A DNA stretch of 64,000 nt from Paragyromitra xinjiangensis (GCA_038503065.1 JBCAMK010000009.1:1302001-1366000); one strand, 5' to 3'. Numbered from the stretch's first letter, positions 1-10,284 are shown. A program made the numbers and translations. Notes: generated by a model not told the origin, from the sequence alone.

Positions 1-531
1 CATGGAGCCCAGGGAGGTTGAGATTTGGGTGGTGAGGTTGCTAACCATCATCTTGAGCTCAGCGATTTCCTTGTTCAGGTGTTCATTCTGTGCCATGAGG
101 TGTTGGTTGACGTCGTTTTGACTCATTGGGAGTGCAAAGTAGCTGGGAGTGCGTTTGGGAGGTGGAGCAGATTGCTGTTGGTTGCCAAAGGTTCTCTTTG
201 ACGGGCCAGCTGCGGATCTGGTCCTGGTCATTGGTTCTGGCTCGTAAGTGAGGTCAATTCCTCCCAAAGTGTTCCTAAATGATAGAGGATGTGTGGGGGA
301 GTTGCCAGCTGAGGAGAAGAAGGGTGGTGGGAGTGTGATCTTGCGAGCAAATGGTGCCGGGAGAGGTTTGGTGGTGGAGGAAATAGGGTCGCTGCTCATG
401 ATGTCTGGAGCATGCTGGCTGACGTTCAGGAATCGGTTTGTGGCCGTTATGGTAGGGCTGGAGGGAGGTGAAGATGGAGGCACGACGGGAAGTTCCGTAT
501 CGTCTTGCATTTCATCCCCGTGGGCAGACAT
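1..531 (-). CDS. LINE B1 ORF1 (gag-like), N-terminal part
   Basis: N-terminal 177 codons of the B-family ORF1, which is 534 aa in copy B3. ORF1 of Tad1/I-type LINEs encodes an RNA-binding protein that packages the element RNA; in B3 the C-terminus carries three CCHC zinc knuckles. The start is the ATG at 531-529, the same as in B2 (26374) and B3 (43132). The visible part is a Pro/Ser-rich head followed by a predicted coiled-coil stretch of polar residues. No stop is seen in this part. It continues past base 1, so its integrity cannot be judged. Confidence 0.75.
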   Translation of the reverse strand, partial: MSAHGDEMQDDTELPVVPPSSPPSSPTITATNRFLNVSQHAPDIMSSDPISSTTKPLPAPFARKITLPPPFFSSAGNSPTHPLSFRNTLGGIDLTYEPEPMTRTRSAAGPSKRTFGNQQQSAPPPKRTPSYFALPMSQNDVNQHLMAQNEHLNKEIAELKMMVSNLTTQISTSLGSM

Positions 532-982
532 GGTTCCGGAAAATTTTCGGAAATTTTCGTGTAACGGATACTAAAAATAAATTGCCGAGACAAAAGTTGA
601 TTGGACGTTGAAGACCAGAGGCTGATTGGGTTCCACCGATGGAATGTTCCAGAAGGTAGCAGGTGATGTGCTGTCAGTCAGAATTGCAATATTCCGAGAT
701 TTCTGGCGATTTTGGGCGATAAAATGAGTACTACTCGGGCGCCTGTGGGCCGATTTGGCTGAAACTAAAAATCCTGGGCCGTAGTATGTAGGCGGCGTGG
801 ATGTGCAAGTTTCAAGTCAATCGGACAAGAACTGGTTGACTGGCGACGATTTTGAGGGGGGGCTCGGCGGGTTTTTTGGTGGGGTGAGCCCCAAAGAGGG
901 GAAATGAAGGGGAAATCACAACAACTTCTGCAATAGAAGAGATGGATTTCCCAGGAGGTGTAGAAGGGGGTAAAAGGGGGCG
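1..982 (-). mobile_element. LINE family B, copy B1 (5' part, runs off the window)
   Basis: Tad1-like non-LTR retrotransposon on the minus strand. It matches copies B2 (18051-27838) and B3 (42590-45480) through the 5' UTR and the start of ORF1. Its 5' end lies at about 982, where LINE A1 sequence resumes; the intact A2 copy reads straight through this point near 48720. B1 is therefore inserted in the ORF2 of A1. Compared with B2 and B3 it lacks about 100 bp at the 5' end, so it is slightly 5'-truncated. The 3' part and its TSD are outside the window. Confidence 0.85.
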
Positions 983-1706
983 TTGTGATTAGGGTGTGGT
1001 CAGAGTTATCTCTTAGTCCTTGATCGGATTGCCACGTTATGAGGTATTGTTGTATATTTTTAAATAGGGTGAGATCTATGATGGAATTTCTGTTGCCATT
1101 TCTAGGGAAATGTGTGAAGATACCTGGGTGATTGATGAGTTGGTAATTGTGGTCTTCTAGCCAGTCTACGAGTTGGTTGGCTGTTGTTCTGGTGTTATTG
1201 ATGGAGGTGCGATGGGTGTCGGTTTCGATTCCATACCACCATGTGTGATGTAGGTTTGTGTCTGCTAGTATTATGTGCATGGGAAGGAAGCGATGCATGT
1301 TGAGGTAGGTGTGTGTCGTTGGTGTGTGGTTGGCATAGATGTTGGAGATTTCTATGTCACCTATTGCTGTGGTTATGATGATTGATATGGCGTTGTTGAA
1401 GAAGGAGGTTGAAATGCGTGGGTTTAGGTTCATGTTTGCGTTTATGTAGGTTACGCATTTGGGATTTTGATTTGTTGGTGAAAAGCGGTAAAAGTTTGTG
1501 ATGTTTGGTGGTAGGCCCTGGGTTTCTGACCATGGGTCTTGTAGTGCGAGTACGGCGAGTTGGGTATTGATGTTTGCATGATGGAGTACTGAAAGAGTGG
1601 AGGCCTTTCCTTTAGCGCAATTCAGTTGTTGCACTTGGGCTATGCCTGTGATTTGTGTTGTCTGTTTAATCATTACGTTTGTTGATTTTCTGGGCGCATT
1701 GAGCAA
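983..1706 (-). pseudogene. LINE A1 ORF2, endonuclease part, truncated
   Basis: N-terminal part of the A-family ORF2. It begins at ATG 1706, or more likely at ATG 1673 overlapping the ORF1 stop. It carries an APE-type endonuclease: QLNCAKG near the start, QDPW, a DTNLHHTWW segment and SDHTLI at the end. This domain nicks the target DNA for target-primed reverse transcription. The frame then enters the 5' UTR of LINE B1 at 983, which breaks the gene before the reverse transcriptase. The open frame on to 765 is chimeric and has no meaning. Confidence 0.85.
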
Positions 1707-3102
1707 GGTAGAGTGCTCTGGTCTTCATTTTTTCGGGGCAATCAATGGCGGTGTGTTGGTTGGTATTGCAGCAGGCGCATCTGAGTGGCATGTGTGTGCA
1801 TCTGGCACCTCCTTTGCATGTGATTTGGTCACATTTGTGGTCTTTGGTGTGGTGGGCAAGTGCGCAGATGGCGCAGGCAACTTCTTGTTTGCAAGTGGCG
1901 TCGTGATGTCCAAGTTTTTGACAGTTTCGGCATTGGGTGGTGGGATTGATGGGGTGGTATTCGCGGATTTTGCAGGTGGCGTTTAGAATGTTGAGGTAGG
2001 TAAAGCCTAGGGTTTTGAGGGTGTGTTTGGCAGGTAGGGCGATGACAATGGAAGAGGCTTTTTTGCCAACGCGTTTCTCTTCTGTGGATAGCCATCTTGG
2101 GGCTTGAGCCAATTGTACGTCAGGTAGGGCGGCTTGAAGGGCATTGGTGATAGTGGTAGGTGTGACGGGTTCAAGGTTAAAGTTTAGGGGGACAGCGTCG
2201 ATGATGAATTTGGACCACCTGCTGTTGATTCTGATCTTGGTGATTGGGATTTTGAGGAGGTTGCATGCTGAGGTGATTTCATGTTCGTATTGTTCGATGA
2301 ATTTGTCAGCGGCTTCGTTGGGTTTGGTGGTAAGGATGAGATTGTCGTTGTTGGTTTTCCGGACGGCTAGGATGCATGTGTTGACAGCTCCTAGGCGATT
2401 GTTGATGGCATTGAGTATGGAGTCTGGGGTGGCTGAGGCGGGAAGGGGTTCGGTGAGTTCGATGATGATTTCTCTTTTATCGGTGGTGAAGTCGGGTTTG
2501 TAGAGTGGTTGGATTTTTGGGGTTTTTCGGTTGGTGACGATGGTGAAGTTGTTTTCGCCAGGTGCTGTTGTGGCTTTGCTGGCATAGGTTTCTTGTGCTT
2601 TGTTGGTGTTGGTGTTGGAAGGTTTGCTGGTGTTTGTGGCGGGAGGTTTGCTGTTTGCGGCGGGGGTGTTGGCTTTGGCGCTTTGGTTGGTTTGTAGGTG
2701 TAGGAGTCTGGCGTCTAGGGAGCGGACGGTGTTTTGGAGGGAAATATTTTGCGCTTTGATTTCCGCGAGTTTGGAGGTGGTGTTGGAGTTTTGGGTGTTA
2801 CTGAGTTTGATTTGAGCAAGGAGGGTGTCCATTTGTCTCTCAAATTCGTCTTTCATCGAGTTGAATTGGCTCTGGATGAACCAAGCGAGATAGTTGGTGG
2901 TGGTGGCATTGGTCATTTTTGCCATTTCTTCGGCGGGGATTTGGGTGAAGTTGAGGTTAGAATTATATTCTTGACCTCCGACGCTTTCATTGTCGTCATG
3001 TTCACTGGAAGAGCTGCTGTGATCCGAGGCGGGTTTGTCTTCCATTGGGAGATCTGCGGGGTCAAAGGCAGAGAGGGCAGTGCTGCCTTCAGGTGCAGAC
3101 AT
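1666..3102 (-). CDS. LINE A1 ORF1, zinc-knuckle gag-like protein
   Basis: 478-aa ORF1 of the A-family LINE, open from the ATG at 3102 to the TAA at 1668-1666. Order of parts: acidic Ser-rich head, coiled-coil region (about residues 60-135), low-complexity Ala/Thr/Asn linker, an RRM-like central region, then three zinc knuckles near the C-terminus, the first of the form CX2CX4HX4C (CRNCQKLGHHDATC). The family role is to bind element RNA and form the ribonucleoprotein. The stop overlaps the likely ORF2 start: AATGATTAA contains an ATG at 1673-1671. The homologous ORF1 of A2 has lost one T in a T-run near its end. A longer N-terminal extension in the 5' UTR is possible but not in frame here. Confidence 0.85.
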   Translation of the reverse strand: MSAPEGSTALSAFDPADLPMEDKPASDHSSSSSEHDDNESVGGQEYNSNLNFTQIPAEEMAKMTNATTTNYLAWFIQSQFNSMKDEFERQMDTLLAQIKLSNTQNSNTTSKLAEIKAQNISLQNTVRSLDARLLHLQTNQSAKANTPAANSKPPATNTSKPSNTNTNKAQETYASKATTAPGENNFTIVTNRKTPKIQPLYKPDFTTDKREIIIELTEPLPASATPDSILNAINNRLGAVNTCILAVRKTNNDNLILTTKPNEAADKFIEQYEHEITSACNLLKIPITKIRINSRWSKFIIDAVPLNFNLEPVTPTTITNALQAALPDVQLAQAPRWLSTEEKRVGKKASSIVIALPAKHTLKTLGFTYLNILNATCKIREYHPINPTTQCRNCQKLGHHDATCKQEVACAICALAHHTKDHKCDQITCKGGARCTHMPLRCACCNTNQHTAIDCPEKMKTRALYLAQCAQKINKRND

Positions 3103-3436
3103 GTTGGAGGTTCGGGTAAGATGAGGAGAGAGGTGGCTGGATGTGCGTTTGCGCCCAGCAATGGGTGTGGGTGTGATGGGTGCCCAAACAAGTCGGACAG
3201 GAGTTGCGGGTGGTGATGGCGATACTCTGGGGGGAGTATTGGGAGCCAGGTTGATGGGGGAGCGATGGGAGTGATGAGTTCCCAGATGCGGGATGGGGTG
3301 TGGTGATGAACGATGCCAAAGAGATAGAGACTTCTTGGTTTCGTGAGATTCTGGGAGAGGAGATTTGTGGTGTTGAGTTTGCGTTCGGAGATGATGGAGG
3401 GAGAAGTGGAAGCGAGGTGGGCGGTCGCTTGTTATA

Positions 3437-4122
3437 TACTGCCTCTAGCATGTGTAGTAGAATAGGGCTGGACTGATGGGACAGTAGGAGCCTGCATCGG
3501 TGGGGTTGCTCCCACATGCAGAGAGCTACCGCGTTCCACTGATCTGGTTGATACAGAGGAACCACATGTGCGTCAGCTGACGAGCTGGCAGGACATAGAC
3601 GGCTGCATCTACCACTCCAAGGAAGTGGTAGAGTTCTGAATCAACCTGTGCAGTATGCATCAGCGGAAGCTGATAGGCAACGCACTGGCAGCGCTATCTA
3701 CTAGTAAAACACATGCGGATTAGACTGAACTGCACCATGCATGTAGGACTGCAGTATGCAGGACTATGCTGGTGGTTCATAGAGTCTAGAGTGGTCAGAT
3801 TGCTAATGGAGGTGCGGCAGCTCTTGAAGCATAGCCCCCGGAAGTACGGAAGGTCTTCCGGAGTAGAACACCAGTCCATTTGGCAATGGGACTCTGGGTC
3901 AAACCCAGTCCCCCACTAGAGCACGGCAGAGCGAGGACTGCGGAACGCTGGTGTTAAATACATCGCGAATGCTCCACCCTGCTGCTCCTTTTCTTCAGCG
4001 ATAATTGAGCCCTTAAGATTCTTGAGTAGTTTGCACGAAAGAATCGGATTCTGAACCTGAGATATATCCATTTCGCAACGGCCGTACACCTAGCCTATCT
4101 TCCTAGGCCTACCCCCGATACA
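3437..4122 (+). repeat. LTR2 remnant (gypsy-2 family LTR)
   Basis: Matches 51531-52216, the main part of the gypsy-2 5' LTR, with few differences, and ends in CCCCCGATACA (CCCCCGTTACA in the other copy). The first 30 bp of the LTR are missing here because LINE A1 and B1 lie on its left. No gypsy-2 internal sequence follows; a MITE starts immediately. It is therefore a solo LTR or an LTR cut by later events. Confidence 0.8.
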
Positions 4123-4364
4123 CAGCAAGAACAAAAAATGACCTATTTGAAATTAGGATCATGTTCTTACCTCTGTGACCTATTTGGCTCCTATTTGGAC
4201 CTCTGTGGCCTCTGTGGCCTCTGCAGAGGAAAATATCAAAATTTCCTCGGAAACCTCCGCAGAGGAATGTTGACCTCTGCAGAGGCCACAGAGGCCAAAT
4301 AGGAGCCAAATAGGCCACAGAGGTCAAATAGGCCACAAAGGAATGTCGTTTGTTTTTGCTGATG
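4123..4364 (-). mobile_element. Fold-back MITE 1 (CATCAGC-ended)
   Basis: About 240 bp, nearly identical in reverse orientation to 28869-29113. Both ends begin with CA(T)CAGCAA; the left end here has lost the T. The interior is a long imperfect palindrome built of repeats such as CCTCTGTGGCCTATTTGG on one arm and the complement on the other. No coding capacity is credible. The ends match the right end of the Plavaka transposon, so it was probably moved by a Plavaka-type transposase. Confidence 0.8.
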
Positions 4365-5392
4365 GAGTAGGGGATGAAGGAGATGAAGGAGCTGTGGAGA
4401 GGCGGGCAAACTTTCTAAGTTGATAGCCGTCGCTACTGGACGGGCGTTTTCGTTCTTTCGAGGGAGTCTCTGTATCTTTCGCAGGATCCTGAATAGCACT
4501 TGGTTCTGGTTCTGGATTCGATTTACTGGAGTTATTCACCGCCTATTTGTATTAGCATCAACGTATCAAGATGCCCTGCGCTATGGAGTTTGCTCACCGC
4601 CCACTGCTGAGTTTTCCCCGCAGAGTCTACTGCCGATTTGAGGATATTGGACATCTTGAAACAGTAATATCAAGTTGGTTTAGGAAGGATATATGGTATT
4701 GCGAGCTTAGGCAAACAAGGAGAGAAGGTTGCAGAGGATGGAGGAGAGTGAGGAGGAAGCTGAAGAGGAAGCTGAAGAGGAGGAGAAGCAGGATTTGTTT
4801 GCCCTGGCAGCGTTTATGAGGTCATATGTGAGGTATTGATAGGATCTGTGCGCAGGCCAACCCTAACCCACCTCGAAACCACTAAGCGACGCCTACACCT
4901 CCTATTTTGGGATTAGCCTGCTCCCATATTTCAACTTCATATCAAAACCCCCTGAACTCCAACAAGCAGCAGCAAGAGCTTCCTACCTTTGCAAGCAGCA
5001 GAATCCTACTCTAGCGACCAATATCACTCCACTTCAGCGAGTTACAGCATCCTACTCCCTTCCAGTATCCTACCCCCTCTCAGCATCCTACTTCTCCTTG
5101 GCATTAGCATCCCCGAGGCTGATTTCCAGTGATCGCGGCAAATCCTCCATGGGGCAACATTCCGTTCCCGCGCAAGCTCCTGTCTGCATCCTCCCATTAG
5201 TGAGCAAATATCCTATTTTCTATCAGCGAGTGTCAGCATCCTAATTTCTCTTAGTGAGTATTGATATCATACTTCCTTGCAGGGCCAGAATCAACCTGGA
5301 GGGTGCATTCTACTCCCAACTTGAAACAAGCTCCAGCATCCCACCCCTAGCATCTTGCTCCACAGCCGATACAGTGTATCCTTCAAGTTGAT
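4365..5392. other. Non-coding stretch upstream of the Plavaka transposase
   Basis: No gene is supported here. 4365-4539 reads on the minus strand as a Ser/Pro/Lys-rich open stretch that runs straight into the MITE and may be a broken exon of unknown origin. From about 4980 to 5390 short motifs of the form CAGCATCCTAC recur, which could be 5' subterminal repeats or the leader of the Plavaka element. A left CATCAGC terminus for the Plavaka element was not found. Confidence 0.4.
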
Positions 5393-6028
5393 ATGGATTC
5401 GGAGGCTCCAAGATCCCGCTGCCCATTGTGCCGCCGCACTTACAGCTCAGCTCTGTCGTTGCATGCTCATATGATGGCTATCCACCCTAAGTATGCCTCC
5501 ATTGCACTGGTATTTGGCCAAGGAGGCTCTCAATCCGAAGAGGATGAGGAGGATGGCTCAGGAGTTGGTTCATGGCGCTGACAGAATCCAGACAGTGATT
5601 GGGAAGACATATGCTCCGGAGGTGGGTCATCAAATGGGAGCACTGTAGGCGGAAATGAGGAGGATAATGAGGATCCTTCACCATCCGATACGGAGGATGA
5701 CGAGGCGAATAATGGTACAGGACCCATGCAGCTATCTAGCCCAAGGATAATTCAATATACCGATGCAGCGTGCTCTTTGGGGGATGTGGAGGATCATCAG
5801 GAGGTTGTGGAGTTCCTCCTCTCAAACCCATACACTCCATTTGAGACGGCTTTTGACTTCAAGCTCACTAGGTGGATAATAGAGAGTGGAATAGCAAAAA
5901 CCCGTATCAACGAGTATTTCAACAAGGGGCTCTGCACTCCTATGCCAGGATTTAGGTCTGCCCATACGATGTACAGACTCCTCGATAGGATAGATCCGGA
6001 TTTAGGCCAAGCACACTGGCAGCGAGGG
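5393..6028 (+). pseudogene. Plavaka transposase segment 1: C2H2 finger and N-terminal domain
   Basis: Starts at ATG 5393 with a C2H2 zinc finger in residues 9-30 (CPLC, then HAHMMAIH), as is usual at the N-terminus of Plavaka proteins. An acidic Ser/Gly/Asp linker follows. Then comes the family motif NPYTPFETAFDFKLTRWII, with its proline-aromatic core and an amphipathic helix. One TGA (5579-5581) lies in the acidic linker, between Arg and Gln codons, which fits decay of CGA. The segment ends at 6028 after TGG CAG CGA GGG; the next codon, AGT, is at 17486. Confidence 0.8.
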
Positions 6029-6200
6029 CATCAGCAAAAAAAAAATGGCGCCCCGACACTTTCCCGTCTTCTGGAAGGCCATATTCCGCCCGCTGCGTTT
6101 GTGGCCTTCCCGACCGCCTAGGCGAGCTGCTCCAAGCGCTGGCCTGTGTGGGCGCAGGCTGCACAGCGCTCCGGCCTCCTGGCGCTTGGCTGCAGCTTCG

Positions 6201-8070
6201 GACCCTCTATGTCTTCCTCTTCGACTAGAGGCAGAGGGAGAGGCAGAGGCTTCAGGTCTCCCTCTTCTGTGACTAGTTCACCTCAAAACCCGCTCCAAAC
6301 GCCGTTTGGCGCCCCTACAACACCCCCAAACACCCGTTTTTCGCCTTTGCTTCATGGAGACCCAGAGCAAACACCTACACAAGCCCTGCCACTTCGCCCA
6401 GCAGTCCCCCTACCTCACTATGCCTCCCTGCCCGCCACAGAGCCCACAGAGAGTGGCTCTGTCCTCCTGGAAGAGTCTGACTCTGACATGACGGACACTG
6501 AGGGACCCCTCACCTTCTCTACCACCCTACCTCCAGTCATCCAGATGGATGATTCTAACAGCAATTTGGATCGCCTTGGTGCCATTGGCACTGGGGAGAA
6601 CTACAACCCCTCCCTCTTCGCAGTGATGGATGAGCAGAACAGGCTCATCAAAGCACTCACCAACTGCGTCAAACAGCTTGAAAAAGCTATCAACACATCC
6701 TCACCAGCCCCTACCTTCCACAATGACCCAGCTCTAGTGGAAAAGGTGGCTACCCTCACCTCCAAGGTTGCAGACCTGGAACAGAAACGGACTCTCACAA
6801 CCATTCTGACCTCTGCCAACCTCCCCCCACCTCCCCCACCAGCCACCACCTCCTGGGCTCAGGTTGCCTCTAAAAGGGCTCCTAGACCCGCCAGCAAGGC
6901 CTCCAAGCCTAGCAAAACACCTCCAAACCCCCCAAAACGCAACCGTACACTCATCAGCACCAGGAATGGTCTAGCCATTCCTGATGACATCACCCCACTC
7001 CTCATTCGCAATGCAGTCAATGCTGCCCTGGAAAGGCCTTTGATTGCAGAGGTGCGATTCACACCAGCTCACCATGTGCAGCTCATTGCTGTCACCTCCA
7101 CTACCTCTTACTCCCTCCTTAAGCAAAGACAGAAGCTTGAGGAGGTTGTTCGCAACACCATTCCCAATGCCAACAGCATGGAGAAGGAAGCAGTCCTGAC
7201 CCAAGTTGTTGTGCACAACATTCCCACCTCCATTCCCTCTGGCGAAGAGGGCTTCCAGCAGATCAGATCTGAGGTTGAGCAGTTCAACCCAGGCACCACC
7301 CTACTCCGCGACCCCCGCTGGCTCACCAGACCTGAGCAGAGAGAGGGGAAACAGGCATCCTCCATGGTTCTTACCATTGTGGGGAAGCAGCCTGCCACCA
7401 CTGCCCTTGAAAGAGGGCTCTCCATGTTTGGACTTCATCACAAAGTCACCAAATACCTTCGCTTTGGGCCAGACACCCAATGCACTACCTGCCTGGCCTT
7501 TGGCCACCCACAACAACGCTATACCAGCAAGACACCCTTCCGCAACATCTGTGCCGGGCCTCATACAGCATCCTCCCACTCATGCGCAACCTCCTCTTGC
7601 ACTATCAAGGGAGCTCCCTGCCTCCACACCATCATCCGTTGCAAGAACTGTAACGAACCGCATCGTGGTAACTTCTCTGGTTGCCTCAAACTCACCCAAG
7701 CCAAACTTAGTGCCAGCGAACGTCAGGATCGCATGGTAACTTAAGTTACACCCCACCCTTATTGATGTATCCAACCTTCAGGGGTCTTCGAACCTGGTGG
7801 AAGGAGTGCTATAGGCACAAAGCAAGCGATGGTAAAGGAAGAATGCCCAGGGTAGTCTTGACACTGTGAGAGGGAGTCACTAGATCGGGGTATTAACACA
7901 TTCACTGATGACGAGCCTGGAAGAGGCCGAGTTGGAACTGGTGGAGGATTAGTTAGTTTTGTTTTGTTTTCTTTTATGTTCCTGTTGGGTTTTCTTCTGC
8001 TGTACGCCATATCCGTTTCGGATGCCTGCGAGTATGAACAATAAATAAATAAATAAATAAATAAATAATC
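6201..8070 (+). mobile_element. ORF1-only LINE family D, copy D1 (5'-truncated)
   Basis: It contains ORF1, a 3' UTR and a TAAA tail and nothing else, the same layout as D2 and D3. It is bounded by GGCTGCAGCTTCG (6188-6200) and GGCTACAGCTTAG (8071-8083), an aged TSD with 11 of 13 positions matching. The 5' end lies only 8 nt before the ORF1 ATG, so the 5' UTR is missing. The 3' terminus holds the hairpin ATCCG-TTT-CGGAT (8011-8023) shared with LINE B. It is the oldest-looking of the three copies. Confidence 0.8.
6209..7744 (+). CDS. LINE D1 ORF1, gag-like zinc-knuckle protein (probably non-functional)
   Basis: 511-aa ORF1 from ATG 6209 (MSSSSTRGRGRGRG, an RG-rich head) to TAA 7744. A Pro-rich segment, a short coiled coil, an RRM-like central region and three C-terminal zinc knuckles follow. 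Compared with D3, the first knuckle has lost its last Cys (QQRY in place of QQRC) and the second has lost a Cys (FRNICAG in place of ICTICAG). RNA binding is therefore probably impaired even though the frame is open. The family function is nucleic-acid binding in a LINE RNP. No ORF2 follows; the 3' UTR starts directly after the stop. An in-frame upstream ATG at 6146 belongs to the host element and is not the native start. Confidence 0.8.
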   Translation: MSSSSTRGRGRGRGFRSPSSVTSSPQNPLQTPFGAPTTPPNTRFSPLLHGDPEQTPTQALPLRPAVPLPHYASLPATEPTESGSVLLEESDSDMTDTEGPLTFSTTLPPVIQMDDSNSNLDRLGAIGTGENYNPSLFAVMDEQNRLIKALTNCVKQLEKAINTSSPAPTFHNDPALVEKVATLTSKVADLEQKRTLTTILTSANLPPPPPPATTSWAQVASKRAPRPASKASKPSKTPPNPPKRNRTLISTRNGLAIPDDITPLLIRNAVNAALERPLIAEVRFTPAHHVQLIAVTSTTSYSLLKQRQKLEEVVRNTIPNANSMEKEAVLTQVVVHNIPTSIPSGEEGFQQIRSEVEQFNPGTTLLRDPRWLTRPEQREGKQASSMVLTIVGKQPATTALERGLSMFGLHHKVTKYLRFGPDTQCTTCLAFGHPQQRYTSKTPFRNICAGPHTASSHSCATSSCTIKGAPCLHTIIRCKNCNEPHRGNFSGCLKLTQAKLSASERQDRMVT

Positions 8071-8083
8071 GGCTACAGCTTAG

Positions 8084-8530
8084 CTGCGAACACACGCACC
8101 CGGATGTGGCACTTAGCAAAATCCAGCAGGCTGCCTGATCGATTTTTTTTCTCTAAGTCACAGAAAACTCGGGACTTAGCAAAATTCACCTCGCCTCCCC
8201 CCAGGCACTTAGCGATTTTCAAAAATCTCCAGGTCGCTTAGTCATCGCTGAGTCGTCACCAAAGCAACGCCTAATAAGACACCAATCTCCACCTTTCCTG
8301 TCCTTCCCACTATTGCTTCCCCCTATTCCCTCCCACCCACCCCCTATTCCTCCACCCATCCTCTATTCCCTCCCACCCATTCTCAACCTCGCTGTACCGC
8401 TGACATCATGACATTTAGGTTCGAAGCAACGAGCTCTGCTTGCAAAGAACCTCCCAGGTAACGTCTCGATTCCGTTTATTTGACTCCCACTGATATGCCT
8501 CCTAGACTCGCTTTGATCCGCTGCTTCAGC
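8084..8530. other. Interior of the non-autonomous DNA element, no gene
   Basis: C- and T-rich stretch with repeated CTTAGC/GACTTAGC motifs near 8110-8260 and CCCTATTCCCTCCCACCC repeats near 8300-8380. No coding sequence, RNA gene or further transposon end is recognised. Confidence 0.5.
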
Positions 8531-9380
8531 TTCCTCTGCTTCCACCTAAGCGAGCTCCATATGCTGATCGATTCACTGCCTGAGCTTCCGCCGCCTCAGT
8601 CAATTGACCGATTCACTGCTGCAGCCTCCGCTGCCTCCTCCATATGGTCGATTCACTGCCTGAGCTTCCGCCGCCTCCGCCACAGCTGCAGCAGCTTCCG
8701 CTGCCTGCGCCATATGGTCAATTCGCTGCCAGAGCTTCCGCCGCCTCCTGGAGGTTGTCAATTCGCTGCCGAGCTTCCTCCGCCTCCGCCATATGGTCAA
8801 TTCGCTGCTGCAGCCTCCGCTGCCTCCGCTATATGGTCAATTCGCTGCCTGAGCTTCCGCCACCTCCACCACAGCTGCAGCAGCTTCCGCTGCCTGTGCC
8901 ATATGGTCGATCCGCTGACTGAGCTTCCACCGCCTCCGCCACATGGTCGATCCGCTGCTGCAGCCTCTGCAGCCTCCGCCATATGGTCGATTCGCTGCCT
9001 GAGCCTCTGCAGCCTTCTGGAGGTCGTTGATCCGCTGCCTGAGCTTCCTCCGCCTCCGCCAATTGGTCAATTCGCTGCTGCTGCCTCTGCTGCCTCCGCC
9101 ATATGGTTGATCCGCTGCCTGAGCTTCTGCCGCCTCCTGGAGGTCGTCGATCCGCTGCCTGAGCTTCCTCCGCCTCCGCCACATGGTCGATCCGCTGCCT
9201 GAGCTTCCGCCACCTCCGCCAATTGGTCAATTCGCTGCTGCAGCCTCTGCTGCCTCCGCCATATGGTCGATTCACTGCCTGCGCCATATGGTCAATTCGC
9301 TGCCTGAGCTTCCGCCGCCTCAGTCAATTGATCGATTTGCTGCTGCAGCTTCCGCTGCCTGCACCATATGGTCAATTCGC
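8531..9380. repeat. GC-rich minisatellite
   Basis: Degenerate tandem repeat, with units of about 40-65 bp built from TTCGCTGCCTGAGCTTCCGC, CGCCTCCGCCATATGGTC and variants. The array continues for some 25 bp after the gypsy-1a insertion (17081-17107). Long open frames on both strands here, such as 8480-9202 on plus, are low-complexity by-products of the repeat and are not treated as genes. Confidence 0.8.
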
Positions 9381-10111
9381 TGTAACGGGGGTGGTCCTCT
9401 AGACAACTGCTAAGGCTAGATAGGAAAACGGCCGTTGCTTATACTAAAGTCAGGCTGAGATCTTAAAGTATTTTTGTGCAGTATACTCAATAATCTTAAG
9501 GGCGGAACTCGGTAATTCTCGTCACTAGGTCTCTGGTCGAAGATGGAGAAGAGCAACTGGTGGCGGGGCTCGCCAGTACTTGTAGTACTGCATGCTCGCC
9601 GCCTCTACTCAGTTCTACTCAGCTGGGGGATCCGGTTAACCCTGAATCCTGTCAGTGATCATGGGCGGGTCTCTTCGGAAGTGTTCTCTCACATTCCGCT
9701 GGAGTTCTGCACCTCAAGTGCAACCGCTCCTCATGCACTGCTCTACCAGTCAGGACTCTGTGATCCGCCAGCCTAGTCCTACAGGACTACTTGCATGGCG
9801 CTGATCAATCCATAGTTGCGTCAGGTGTCCGCTAGAATAGTTCTCCCAGTTGCGCCGCCTATCAGCCATAGCTGGTGGGGCATGCACAGGTGGATTAGGA
9901 ACTCAACCACATCTCTAAGTGTTTGATGTCATCGGTGATCTGCTACAGGCCCGTCAGCCTTAGCACCTCCGGATGTTCCTAACCACCAGGTCACGGGTAC
10001 TGGTGTTCCCTAGCATGTGGTAGCTACTCCACTCATGCTGGTCCTTGTACCTCTCCGTCTGCCCGGGTCTATTCTACCTTTCGCATGTAACAGCCTTGTG
10101 GGTCCGTTACA
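9381..10111 (-). repeat. gypsy-1a 3' LTR
   Basis: 731 bp, 3' LTR in element orientation. It differs from the 5' LTR at 16348-17080 by a 2-bp indel (GGTCACGGG against GGTCAGCGGGG) and single substitutions. Related LTRs are at 26739-27650, 38655-39387 and 40301-41031. Confidence 0.93.
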
Positions 10112-10284
10112 GTACCTCCCTCTCCTAGATCCTGTCTTCGGGATCTTTTTCTAATTGAGTTCTATAGTCTAGTCTATTCTTCTAAACTTCTAGGTCTACT
10201 ACTCTAGTACTGCAATAGGAAATTCTCGTGTACATAGCGGAAATGATTTGAACCAAAGGAAAACAAGAACTATAAGGAAATGGG

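Larger units (their letters stand above)
983..3436 (-). mobile_element. LINE family A, copy A1 (5' part)
   Basis: Tad1-like LINE with 5' UTR (about 3103-3436), complete ORF1 and the first part of ORF2, cut at 983 by LINE B1. It is nearly identical to A2 (45511-51530). The 5' end is defined by the 13-bp target TACTGCCTCTAGC at 3437-3449, which is the same LTR2 position that is duplicated around A2. A1 therefore sits at the same nucleotide of LTR2 as A2 does. Confidence 0.85.

Noticed and set aside
248..574. 108-aa ORF with near-identical copies at 26091 (+) and 43415 (-)
   Set aside because: Antisense shadow of the LINE B ORF1 N-terminus; its recurrence only reflects the three LINE copies.
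765..982. C-terminal extension of the A1 ORF2 frame into 765-982
   Set aside because: This is 5' UTR of LINE B1; the same sequence lies upstream of ORF1 in B2 and B3.
3830..3920. tRNA-like look of LTR2 (CTGGGTCAAACCCAG resembles a T arm)
   Set aside because: No matching acceptor, D or anticodon stems could be found in either orientation.
4365..4539. Possible first exon of a host gene on minus (Ser/Pro/Lys-rich, 58 codons)
   Set aside because: No recognisable domain, splice partner or homologue in the window; kept only as part of the non-coding stretch.
8480..9202. 240-aa ORF over the minisatellite and several others on both strands there
   Set aside because: Repeat-driven low-complexity translation; all frames are open because of the repeat composition.
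9543..9776. 77-aa ORF starting MEKSNWWRG, present in all gypsy-1 LTRs (also 16510, 27074, 39231 minus, 40876 minus)
   Set aside because: It is antisense to the element and conserved only because the LTR DNA is conserved; no coding signature is seen beyond that.
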